From contig CAUZRQ010000014.1 of NCBI GenBank assembly GCA_963582065.1, positions 12,526 to 76,525 on the forward strand: DNA of 64,000 nucleotides, given 5' to 3'. Positions within the stretch are counted from its first letter, which is position 1. Each line of letters begins with the position of its first letter. This DNA comes from UBA8437 sp963582065. GTDB taxonomy: Bacteria > Planctomycetota > Planctomycetia > Planctomycetales > Planctomycetaceae. Positions 45,184 to 53,335 of this stretch are shown here, one piece after another. Made by a program: the position numbers and the translations under genes. Under the pieces are notes generated by a model that saw only the letters and a program-made list of their open reading frames with translations, ran no database searches and had not been told where the DNA came from.

Positions 45184-45516
45184 ATGACGGTTGGATGGAA
45201 CGGAGAAAAACAGGTGACGGATCAGGCGGCGGGTTCGGCGTCGACCGAGGGGCCTTGGGTCGGGCGGTCGCCTGACGTTGTGGAACTGGATCCCGAGGAA
45301 CCGACGGTGGCAGCACCGGGGTCGATGGAGAAGGTGATGATGCTGCAGGCCCGGTACGTGGCCGGCGTGCCGCTGTGGGACGAGCGAGACCGTCGCGATC
45401 ACAGCAAGGCGGCTGTCACTTCGGCGGTGCTGGGTGCCGCGTCGAACGTGTCGAAGTCAACGGCCGGTGTTTCCGAGGACGTGGTTGAGGAGCAGGGCGA
45501 GCCGCTGGCGATCTGA
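45184..45516 (+). CDS. Small hypothetical protein upstream of ptsN
   Basis: 110 aa from the ATG at 45184 (AGAAGAG upstream). No signal peptide or family recognised. Low complexity at the start (TDQAAGSASTEGP), then a possible helix (GSMEKVMMLQARYVAGVPLW) and an Ala/Ser-rich, acidic end. Codon usage resembles its neighbours and it lies 27 bp before ptsN on the same strand, which supports a real gene, but evidence is modest. Confidence 0.5.
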   Translation: MTVGWNGEKQVTDQAAGSASTEGPWVGRSPDVVELDPEEPTVAAPGSMEKVMMLQARYVAGVPLWDERDRRDHSKAAVTSAVLGAASNVSKSTAGVSEDVVEEQGEPLAI

Positions 45517-45543
45517 GCCATCGGCTTGATGAGGACTCGACTC

Positions 45544-46017
45544 ATGAAGTTTTCGGAATTCGTCCACGACGACGCGGTGACAACCTCGCTCTCGGCCAGC
45601 GACCGGGACGGTGTCATCGGCGAACTGGTGGACTCGCTGGTGGCCGCCGAGGCTCTGTCGCCCGAACATCGCGACAGTGTCGTCTCGGCGACGATTGCCC
45701 GGGAGGAACTCGGAACGACCGGGATCGGAAACGGCGTTGCGATTCCCCACGCCAAGCACCCGGCGGTCGATCGCGTGGTGGCGACCGTCGGGGTCGGGGA
45801 GGCCGGGGTCGAATTCGGCAGCCTTGACGGCCGTCCGACCCGTGCCTTCTTCCTGCTCGTTTCGCCCCCGGACGCACCCCAGGATCACCTGCAGGCTCTC
45901 GAGACCGTTTCGAGACATCTGCAGGAAGACAGGTTCCGGCAATTCCTCTTGCAGGCGCAAACACCCGAGGCGATCCGCGACGTATTGAGCGAGGCCGACG
46001 CGTCGACCACAGCCTGA
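45544..46017 (+). CDS. ptsN: PTS EIIA-Ntr-type protein PtsN
   Basis: 157 aa from the ATG at 45544, which has GAGG ~9 nt upstream. EIIA of the mannitol/fructose/nitrogen type; phosphate is carried on His69 in GIGNGVAIPHAKHP. Further family parts are VVSATIAREELGTTGIGNG, VEFGSLDGRPTRAFFLLVSP and DHLQALETVSRHLQ. In this setting it is more likely regulatory (PTS-Ntr) than part of sugar uptake, since no EIIB/EIIC is present. It sits directly upstream of an RpoD-type sigma factor gene. Confidence 0.92.
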   Translation: MKFSEFVHDDAVTTSLSASDRDGVIGELVDSLVAAEALSPEHRDSVVSATIAREELGTTGIGNGVAIPHAKHPAVDRVVATVGVGEAGVEFGSLDGRPTRAFFLLVSPPDAPQDHLQALETVSRHLQEDRFRQFLLQAQTPEAIRDVLSEADASTTA

Positions 46018-46128
46018 GAGTAGATGGCCCGGTCGATCGACCGGGCCGACAGGGGCCGGGCAAGACACGGCAAGACACAGAAAACAGAAAACACGAACGC
46101 ACAGTTGCCGACGAGTGAGGACAGAGAC

Positions 46129-47769
46129 GTGTACGGTTTTGACAAGAGGCTTGACGAACTGGTCGCCGCGGCCGAGGCCGACGGCGGATTGGATTTCATT
46201 GATGTCTGCGGTTATCTGCCGGACAAGGCCGAGCTCTGCGAGAAGCTCGACCTGCTGCTCGAGGCGTTGGCCGAGCGTGGGCTGAGGGTCCGCGCCGACC
46301 GGTCGGCCTGCGGCGACATTGCCACGGCGCTGGCCCCGAGGCCTCAGAAGCCCGAGCGTGGTGGCGACGGGGAGGGGAGTGACCAGGGTGTCACCGCCGA
46401 CTCGATCCGCATGTACCTCCGCCAGATGGGCCGCCTGCCGATGCTCGACCGCCATCAGGAAATCTCGGTCGCCAAGCGGATCGACATCACGCGGAAGCAG
46501 TATCGCCGACTGGTGTTGGGCGCGATGTTCATCTTCGACCGCGCCGTCGACATGCTCTCGAAAGTCCATGCCGGTAAACTGCCGTTTGACCGGACGATCG
46601 AGGTCTGCGTGACCGAGGGGCGTGAGAAGGGCCAGGTGCAGGGGCGGCTGGGGTTCAACCTGTCCACCATCGCCCGCCTGCGACAGGAACTGGCCGACGA
46701 TTTCAGGCTTGCCAACCTCTCGAGAACGTCGCAGAAGGTCCGCCGCGAGGTGACGCAACGGATGGAAACCACCCGTCGTCGCCTGGTCAGGCTGCTCGAG
46801 GAACTCGGGCTCCGCGAACAGAAGCTGGGGCCGATCATCGAGCAGTTCGAGCAGATTGCCGCTCGGATGACCGAACTGGAGGCCATCCTGCGGCGGGCCA
46901 AGAACGGGCGGGCTGCCGAGGCGCGGGCCGAACTGAAGCAACTCAGGGAACTGACCCTCGAGACACCCGCGTCGATCACCGAACGACTGGGGCGGATCGG
47001 CGTCGCCGACGACGACTACGAACAGGCCAAGCAGGACCTGGCCAACGGCAACCTGCGGCTGGTCGTCTCGATCGCCAAGAAGTACCGCAAGCGAGGCCTG
47101 AGCTTCCTGGACCTGATCCAGGAGGGCAACTCGGGGCTGATGCGGGCGGTCGAGAAGTACGAGTACCTCCGCGGTCACAAGTTCTCGACCTACGCCACCT
47201 GGTGGGTTCGCCAGGCGATCACCCGCGCGATCGCCGACGCCGGCCGCACCATCCGGCTGCCGGTGCACATGACTTCGGCGATGTGGGCACTCAACCAGGC
47301 CCGCAATCGTTTCCTGCACGAGAACTACCGCGAGCCGACGATCGAGGAACTGGCCGAAACGGCCGGGGTGCCGCTGGAGGAAGCCCGCGCGATGCTGGCC
47401 GTCGCCCGGTCACCTGCCAGTCTCGATCGACCGATCTCCGACACCGACGACACCGACCTGGGCGATTTCGTCGAGGACAACGGTTCGGCGCGGCCGGCCG
47501 AAGTGGCCACCAAAAAGATGCTCAGCAAGGAGGTCAACCAGGTGCTCGAGACGCTGACCTACCGCGAGCGGGAAATCCTGAAGCTGCGTTACGGCATCGG
47601 TGACGGGTATCCCTACACGCTCGAACAGGTTGGCCTGATCTTCGGTGTCACCCGCGAGAGGGTGCGTCAGATCGAGGCCAAGGCGTTCGACAAGCTGCAG
47701 GACCCCCGTCGCCGGGCACGCCTGGCCGGGTTCCTCAGCCAGAGCCAACTGACTGGTTTGGCACCCTAG
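46129..47769 (+). CDS. rpoD: RNA polymerase sigma-70 factor, RpoD type
   Basis: 546 aa from a GTG at 46129 with GTGAGGAC upstream. An in-frame ATG at 46024 would add 35 low-complexity residues from what looks like a leader, so I prefer the GTG. Region 1.2 is DSIRMYLRQMGRLPMLDRHQ. A ~200-residue non-conserved segment follows, then regions 2.1-2.4 (NLRLVVSIAKKYRKRGLSFL, FSTYATWWVRQAITRAIADA), region 3 (PTIEELAETAGVPLEEA) and region 4 with LTYREREILKLRYGIGDGYP and FGVTRERVRQIEAKAFDKLQ. Region 2.4 and 4.2 match primary sigma factors, which read consensus -10/-35 promoters. Other planctomycete RpoD paralogues may exist elsewhere. Confidence 0.92.
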   Translation: MYGFDKRLDELVAAAEADGGLDFIDVCGYLPDKAELCEKLDLLLEALAERGLRVRADRSACGDIATALAPRPQKPERGGDGEGSDQGVTADSIRMYLRQMGRLPMLDRHQEISVAKRIDITRKQYRRLVLGAMFIFDRAVDMLSKVHAGKLPFDRTIEVCVTEGREKGQVQGRLGFNLSTIARLRQELADDFRLANLSRTSQKVRREVTQRMETTRRRLVRLLEELGLREQKLGPIIEQFEQIAARMTELEAILRRAKNGRAAEARAELKQLRELTLETPASITERLGRIGVADDDYEQAKQDLANGNLRLVVSIAKKYRKRGLSFLDLIQEGNSGLMRAVEKYEYLRGHKFSTYATWWVRQAITRAIADAGRTIRLPVHMTSAMWALNQARNRFLHENYREPTIEELAETAGVPLEEARAMLAVARSPASLDRPISDTDDTDLGDFVEDNGSARPAEVATKKMLSKEVNQVLETLTYREREILKLRYGIGDGYPYTLEQVGLIFGVTRERVRQIEAKAFDKLQDPRRRARLAGFLSQSQLTGLAP

Positions 47770-47823
47770 CCACGCCGGACGGAGACGAGACCATGTCGCT
47801 GGGTCAGGCGACCGGTTGAAGCC

Positions 47824-47863
47824 GAACAGGGAGTCGGGACCGCTGGGGTCCGGCTCCCTGTTC
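47824..47863. terminator. Strong stem-loop after the sigma factor gene
   Basis: GAACAGGGAGTCGGGACC pairs with GGTCCGGCTCCCTGTTC around a short loop, about 16-17 bp with one mismatch and one bulge. It lies between the convergent sigma factor and sialidase-like genes. Likely terminator for one or both, though without a clear T-run. Confidence 0.6.
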
Positions 47864-47920
47864 GCGTCTGTCACGGCGAAGATCACGCAGTCGACGCGGG
47901 AGGGCCCCTGTTGTCCCGAG

Positions 47921-50728
47921 TCAGCGAAGCCGGAACGAAAAGAGCTTTGCGTTCTTCAGGTAGAACCTCAACTTGATCGGGTTGCCTGCCACACTCGCCA
48001 GGTCCGATTCGCCGTTCCAGCTGATCGTTTGGCGGATGTGGTCCTCATGCACGGGGTCGCAGTCGTGTTTGTTGAACCCGGCCAGAGGCTTGCCGTCCGC
48101 GTCGAGAATCTCGACAAGCACCCGGCCTGTTCTTGGCTTGGCGTTGATGACGAGCTTGTTGCCGCCGAAGACGAAGGGCCGGGTGGTCAGTGTCCCTTCG
48201 TTCGCTCCGGCATCGACGGAGACAAATCCGTCCAGGCGGAGCTTTGCCAGGCCGATCCCATTGGGGAATCCCATCACGTTGGGTGGCGGTCGGTGATTGT
48301 GATCGACGCCGACGCCGGTGTAGTAGATCCAGATCTCATCGCCGACGACCAATGGAGCTTGCAGCGGATAGATTCCACCCCAATCGAAGTCGCCCGGCCG
48401 TTGGGACAGCGGCAGAAAGACGTCACGGTTCGCGGTTCGGTGCCAGTTGCGTCCGTTGCGGCTGAAGGTCAACTGCACGGCGCCGCGACAGCGGTCCGGG
48501 TCATAGCTGAAGACGGTCATCAGTCCGATCCGCAGGTTCTCGTAGGGCAGCACCTCCATGTTGTAGAACTGATCTTGATTGAGCGGATCGTCAGCGTCCG
48601 CCCCCAAGATCACTCGGTAGCCGGTCCAGTGAACGAAGTCGGGACTCTCGATCTGGCTGACACGGCGGATGCTGTGGTTTTCCGGCGAGCGGTTTTTCTG
48701 CGGATCCCAGAGCTTCCGCCAACCTCGTCGGCCGGCCGCGTCGCTCACCAGCCTCGGCCGCACGTCACGGATGCGACCGGTGCGGTCCCGAATGATCGCC
48801 ACATACTTGCCGAGAGCCTTATCCCAGTACGCAATCATGTGGCTGTCGTGCCCGGGCGATTTGAAGAAGACCGGTTGTCCACCGTTGTACGGCGTCCAGC
48901 GAAGCCCGTCGGCCGAGTGCGACGCGTAGACTTTGTAGTCCCGCCACATGTGAACCATCTTGTACCGCTTGGCGGGGTCCGTTTCGCGAGGGTCGATGAA
49001 AACACCGCACGCCAGGCCGCTGTGTGGCATCACGATGTTGTTCTTCTTCGTCCCCCGATATTCGAACATCCCCAGCAGTGGCTTGTGCCACCGAATCCCG
49101 TCCGGACTCGTGGCGAAACAGAGCACCGACTCCTCGTCACCGCCACTTCCACGATGGAGGCTGTACCACATCTTGAAGAGCCGTTGTCGCTCGTCGTACA
49201 GCACGCTGGCGAAGGACAGGGGCATGCCCGCTTCCCACGCCGGTTTCCCCTCGGAGATCCGCGACAGGACGGGATTGCCGGAATGCTTGGTCGGCTGGTT
49301 CAGTTTCTTGGCAACGCCGTCAAGCGATTCGATGATGTGATCATCGATGAAGAGCTGCCGCGTGCCACCGATGGTGAGCGGCTTTTCGTCGGTTCCACGC
49401 CTGCCTGATCGCTCTCCATCATCCTCGTCGAGCCGTGACCCATCGCCCTTCTCCTGGATGTGCCAAAACACTCCTTTCACCGCCATCGGTGTGCCGGAGC
49501 AGTAAACGGTCAGAAAACGGTTGCGGGACACCCGGACCGTCGGGGTCGTGAACGAGAATCCCGGCGGATTGGGCACGAGTTCGAAGTCGCGGGCTTTGCT
49601 CATCACACGCGCCCCGTGTTTCGTTCCGTCAACCCATGTCTTTCCACCGTCGAGGCTGATGTTCACGACGAGCCGATAATCGTTTGGGCCGGAGGCCGTA
49701 TGGGGTGCGACGATGATGTTCTCTTTCGTCCACAGCATCGTGCCGCGATGGCTGTAATAGCCGAGGTAGCTCCCCGGCACCTCGCGGAACGACCGGCCAC
49801 CGTCTTGGGATTCCAGCAGGATGGCTCCCTTCCAGGGCCACGCGGTGCCCGGCGGCACCCCAGCCCGGCGGGCCACGTCTGCCGCGTCTTCGTCGCGCAA
49901 CAGCATCCTCTGCTTGCGGGTCATGGCCAGCACGTGTTTCGGGTTGTTGGGGTCAACGGCGTAGCAGGTCTCTGCGACGTGCGGGTGCACTTCGGTCGGA
50001 TCGCCCCAGGTCCGGCCGCCGTCGCGCGTACGGATCAGCGTCTCGTGAAACCCGGGCCGCGACTGGTTCGGCTGTTGGTAGTTTTTCCAGTCCGCGTAGC
50101 GCAACCCGACGCCGAGCAGCATCCGCCCGTCCGGCTGCTGGAAGAACGTGTTGTAGTCGTTGTTGCACGAGGCGAACGGCCGCTTTCGATTTGGCGAGAG
50201 AGAGGCGTAGTCGATGCGAGTGGTGATCCAGGTCAGTTGGGCGACCGGGATTGTCTGGAACGGTTCCTTCGAAACGGAAACAAACAGGTCCTTGCCGCCG
50301 GACGACTGATGCATCAACCAGAGACGGCCGTCCCGGCTGACACCAAGTGCGTGTGACTTCTGTCTTGGCGGCGCATCGGGGAGCTTCACCGGTACCCGCG
50401 TCCAGTTCTTGCCGTTATCGCGGCTCCTGAGCAACATCGGCTGCGTCTGCAGGTTCAAGAGAATCGACCCGTCGGGGTGGCGCACCATGCCGAGCATGGC
50501 ACGCTTCAACCCGGAACCGGGCGGGACGATCGTCACCCGCCGGTCGGTCTTGACGTCGACCCGGTGATCACCGGGACCCCGGCTTCGCCGGGAAGCCGGG
50601 ATTTCCTGGATTTGCGAGTCACGCGAGGCGAGGGGCGGGGCAACTGCTCGTTCGTCACAGCGCCCGTCGACCGGAATCAGAGCGGAGGCCGCACAGGAAA
50701 GCACCAGAAGAAAATGAACTCGCGGCAT
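47921..50728 (-). CDS. Secreted fusion: sialidase-like propeller plus GH43/GH32-type propeller
   Basis: 935 aa with a signal peptide (MPRVHFLLVLSCAASALIPVDG) and GAGGGAA before the ATG at 50728. Residues ~55-430 are a sialidase/BNR-type propeller with Asp-box-like repeats (SRDNGKNWTRV, TRDGGRTWGDP, SQDGGRSFREV, SLDGGKTWVDG). Residues ~450-935 form a second, five-bladed-propeller-like domain homologous to the separate gene at 56671: LFIDDHIIESLDGVAKKLNQ, DPAKRYKMVHMWRDY, GLAKLRLDGFVSV and LTTRPFVFGGNKLVINA. The second domain resembles the beta-propeller glycosidase clan. Probably a surface or periplasmic carbohydrate-active enzyme. A palindromic 23-bp hairpin lies in the coding region near the N-terminus. 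Confidence 0.83.
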   Translation of the reverse strand: MPRVHFLLVLSCAASALIPVDGRCDERAVAPPLASRDSQIQEIPASRRSRGPGDHRVDVKTDRRVTIVPPGSGLKRAMLGMVRHPDGSILLNLQTQPMLLRSRDNGKNWTRVPVKLPDAPPRQKSHALGVSRDGRLWLMHQSSGGKDLFVSVSKEPFQTIPVAQLTWITTRIDYASLSPNRKRPFASCNNDYNTFFQQPDGRMLLGVGLRYADWKNYQQPNQSRPGFHETLIRTRDGGRTWGDPTEVHPHVAETCYAVDPNNPKHVLAMTRKQRMLLRDEDAADVARRAGVPPGTAWPWKGAILLESQDGGRSFREVPGSYLGYYSHRGTMLWTKENIIVAPHTASGPNDYRLVVNISLDGGKTWVDGTKHGARVMSKARDFELVPNPPGFSFTTPTVRVSRNRFLTVYCSGTPMAVKGVFWHIQEKGDGSRLDEDDGERSGRRGTDEKPLTIGGTRQLFIDDHIIESLDGVAKKLNQPTKHSGNPVLSRISEGKPAWEAGMPLSFASVLYDERQRLFKMWYSLHRGSGGDEESVLCFATSPDGIRWHKPLLGMFEYRGTKKNNIVMPHSGLACGVFIDPRETDPAKRYKMVHMWRDYKVYASHSADGLRWTPYNGGQPVFFKSPGHDSHMIAYWDKALGKYVAIIRDRTGRIRDVRPRLVSDAAGRRGWRKLWDPQKNRSPENHSIRRVSQIESPDFVHWTGYRVILGADADDPLNQDQFYNMEVLPYENLRIGLMTVFSYDPDRCRGAVQLTFSRNGRNWHRTANRDVFLPLSQRPGDFDWGGIYPLQAPLVVGDEIWIYYTGVGVDHNHRPPPNVMGFPNGIGLAKLRLDGFVSVDAGANEGTLTTRPFVFGGNKLVINAKPRTGRVLVEILDADGKPLAGFNKHDCDPVHEDHIRQTISWNGESDLASVAGNPIKLRFYLKNAKLFSFRLR
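50578..50600 (-). repeat. Perfect 9-bp inverted repeat inside a coding region
   Basis: CCCGGCTTC and GAAGCCGGG flank GCCGG. It encodes part of a short Arg/Ser/Gly stretch (ASRRSRGPGDH) between the signal peptide and the first propeller, a position tolerant of insertions; REP-like in appearance but only one copy is seen. Confidence 0.6.
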
Positions 50729-50879
50729 CGGATTCCCTCGCGCGACTGCACTTCACCCGCATCGATTGCGTGTGGGATTGCTCAGCTCATTCGTGTTCGA
50801 GACTACAGCCACCCTTGCGTGCGCCAATCAACGGGCCGTTGGACCGACAGTGAACGTCATCACGCCCGACCCCGGACGG

Positions 50880-52298
50880 CTACTTGAAGCAGTACAGGTG
50901 CCCGCTGGTCCGCAGGTAGATCCGCCCGTCGACGATCGCCGGCGTCGCGTAGGTCTCTTCGCCGAACTGTGCCCGGTGCAGCACCTTCCATTTCCCTTCA
51001 CCGCTGATCACGCTCAAACGCCCCTTCTGGTCCAGCAGGTAGACCTTGCCGTCACCGGCGACCGGCGAACTGTAGTAGTTGCCCGCGCCCGGCACCCGCT
51101 TGGTCTGCAGCGGTTGGCCGCTTCGGGCATCGAGGCTGGTCAGGATGCCACCGTCCTTGACGGTGAAGATGGTGTTGTTGAAGAACAGCGGCGAGGCACA
51201 GAACGGGATGTGTCGTCGGTACTCCCACGCCACGTGTGTCTTGGTGGCGTCACCCCTGGCCCCCGGCTTGATTGCCAGCACCACGTTGCGGGCGACATCG
51301 AACAGGTTGCGGTAGTACTCGTACTCCTTGCGGGTGATCGTGCCGGTCTTGTCGCGATCGACCTGCGGAAATCGCCGCTCGATCGCGTGGCCTTTTTCGA
51401 GTTCTTCGCGTTCGAGTGTCCCGTTCTTGTTCTTGTCGCGGGTCGCGGCGAGCTTGGCGAACGGTTCGACACTGATCCGCTCGTCGATGTCACCACCCCG
51501 GGCCCAGCCGGCGACGTACAACTTGCCGTCACCTCCGACGACCGGCGTGTTGCAGACGGCTCGTGAGAGGCCTCGCACCGTCCAGACTTCCTTGCCGGTC
51601 TTCAGGTCGTAGCCGACCACCCGCAGCGTCGCGGCGACGATGACCTGCTTCTTGCCGCCGACGGTCCAGATGACCGGTGAGCAGTAATTGCGGGGGAACT
51701 CGGACCGGTCGGTCTTCCAGGCCAGCCGTCCGGTCTTTTTGTCGTAGGCGGCCAGGAAGCTGTCGGTGTCGTGGTCCTGGACGGTGATCACCAGGTCGTC
51801 GACGATCACCGGCGAGGTGCCGGCGCCGAAGTCGTTGTTGAACGGCCCCATCTGCTTTTTCCACAGCAACCGTCCGTCGACGTCGTGGCAGTAGAGACCG
51901 CTGGAGCCGAAGAGGCTGACGACGTGTTTTCCGTCGGTGGCGGGGCTGGGCTGGGCGTGGCTGCCGATGGCGTGGATTTCCTCGAGCGACTTGTACGGAG
52001 CTTTCCGCTCCCAGAGGATCTCGCCGGTCGCCTTGGACACGGCGACGGTCACCAGCGCCTGCTCGCGGACCGCGGTCAGGAACAGCCGCTTGCCGTGAAG
52101 CACCGGCGAGGAGTGGCCGGGGGGAAAAGCGATCTTCCAGGCGATGTGCTCCGAATCGGGCCCGATCTCGGTCGGCAACGCCCGGGACGATTCGGCCAGT
52201 CCCCGTCCTCCCACGCCTCGGAACTGGGGCCAATCGGCGGCCGAGGCGAATCCGGCCGAGGTGGCCAGGACGAGCAGCAGGCAGGAGGCAAGACGCAT
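50880..52298 (-). CDS. Secreted PQQ-type beta-propeller with EF-hand insertion
   Basis: 472 aa from the ATG at 52298, with AAGGA upstream and a signal peptide (MRLASCLLLVLATSAGFASA). It opens with ADWPQFRGVGGRGLAES, the hallmark of PQQ-binding-like outer-membrane/periplasmic propellers (BamB/PQQ-DH superfamily), with blades such as LLWKKQMGPFNNDFGAGTSP and DLKTGKEVWTVRG. At residues ~287-325 two EF-hand calcium loops (DKNKNGTLEREE and DRDKTGTITRKE) interrupt the propeller. No PQQ enzyme signature is certain; a scaffold or sensing role is possible. It lies upstream of the sialidase-like gene on the same strand, 151 bp apart. Confidence 0.87.
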   Translation of the reverse strand: MRLASCLLLVLATSAGFASAADWPQFRGVGGRGLAESSRALPTEIGPDSEHIAWKIAFPPGHSSPVLHGKRLFLTAVREQALVTVAVSKATGEILWERKAPYKSLEEIHAIGSHAQPSPATDGKHVVSLFGSSGLYCHDVDGRLLWKKQMGPFNNDFGAGTSPVIVDDLVITVQDHDTDSFLAAYDKKTGRLAWKTDRSEFPRNYCSPVIWTVGGKKQVIVAATLRVVGYDLKTGKEVWTVRGLSRAVCNTPVVGGDGKLYVAGWARGGDIDERISVEPFAKLAATRDKNKNGTLEREELEKGHAIERRFPQVDRDKTGTITRKEYEYYRNLFDVARNVVLAIKPGARGDATKTHVAWEYRRHIPFCASPLFFNNTIFTVKDGGILTSLDARSGQPLQTKRVPGAGNYYSSPVAGDGKVYLLDQKGRLSVISGEGKWKVLHRAQFGEETYATPAIVDGRIYLRTSGHLYCFK

Positions 52299-52477
52299 CG
52301 GGGGGGTCCTTGTCCGGTTCACGTTTTGTGTCGGCGGCCTCGACAGCCCGGCGATGATATCAGGATCGAGGTCGGCTTGCGTTGCAACCGATTGACGGCA
52401 GGGGGAGAATCGTCGTCCGCTTGATTCAAGAGACGCCGAACGCCGCTGCCGGCTCGACCAACTGGAGACGCACCGAG

Positions 52478-53326
52478 ATGACACCGTCTGAGACATTTGA
52501 CATGACCGACCGCGTGGCGATGGTCTCGGGAGCCGGCCGGGGCATGGGTCGTGCAATGGCGTTGGCTTTTGCCGGGGCCGGTGCCGACGTGGTGGTGGTC
52601 GACCGTGACGAGGAATCCAACCTGCAGACGGCTGCCGAAATCGAGGAACTCGGTCGCCGCGCCCTGCCGGTCTCCTGCGACGTGTCCGACTGCGACGCGG
52701 TCGAGGCGCTGTACCGGACGATCGATTCGGAGTTCGGTCGGATCGATGTCGCAGGCAACGTGGCCGGTGAGGGGGTGCTCGCCGAGCCCGACGAGATGAC
52801 TCGCGAGCAGTTGCTCGAGGCTTTCGACGGCCTGGTGATCGGCCGGTTCGTGTCGTGTCGCGAGGCGGGCAAACGGATGCTGGCCGCCGGCCGGGGCAGT
52901 ATCATCAACATCGGCTCGCTGGCCTCGGTCAGTGCCCTGGGCCGACGACACCTTTCCTACTCGATGGCCATGGGTGCCGTCGTGCAGATGACCCGGGAGC
53001 TCTCGACCGAGTGGTCCGGTCGCGGGGTGCGGGTCAACGCGATCCTGCCCGCGCAGGTGATCAACCCGGGCCTGACCCGCCGCATGGAATCCGATCCGCA
53101 CCTGGAGCGGATGTTTTTGGGCGGCATCCCCGCCGGGCGGATGGGGGTGCCCGACGACATCCGCGGGTTGTCGCTGTTGCTGGGATCTGATGCCGGCAGC
53201 TGGATCACCGGGGCGTTGATCCCGATGGATGGCGGCAACCTGGCGATGAACGCCGGTGGAACTCCCGGCTGGCTGCGGGCCGAGTCGGCCGACGGGTTCG
53301 AATCGGGCGGTGGTCGCCGCGGCTAG
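52478..53326 (+). CDS. SDR-family oxidoreductase with catalytic Lys replaced by Met
   Basis: 282 aa. Short-chain dehydrogenase fold: nucleotide loop SGAGRGMGRAMALAFAGAGA, acidic VVVVDRDEES for NAD specificity, catalytic-region NIGSLASVSAL (Ser), and C-terminal GVPDDIRGLSLLLGSDAGSW plus TGALIPMDGG. The active-site signature Y-x-x-x-K reads Y-S-M-A-M (codons 52958-52972), so the Lys is Met. ATG for AAG is a single-base difference. The start at 52478 has GGAG ~11 nt upstream. The protein may be inactive, use other chemistry or carry a sequencing error. Followed by the 2-hydroxyacid dehydrogenase 9 bp downstream. Confidence 0.87.
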   Translation: MTPSETFDMTDRVAMVSGAGRGMGRAMALAFAGAGADVVVVDRDEESNLQTAAEIEELGRRALPVSCDVSDCDAVEALYRTIDSEFGRIDVAGNVAGEGVLAEPDEMTREQLLEAFDGLVIGRFVSCREAGKRMLAAGRGSIINIGSLASVSALGRRHLSYSMAMGAVVQMTRELSTEWSGRGVRVNAILPAQVINPGLTRRMESDPHLERMFLGGIPAGRMGVPDDIRGLSLLLGSDAGSWITGALIPMDGGNLAMNAGGTPGWLRAESADGFESGGGRRG

Positions 53327-53335
53327 GTCCAGGAC

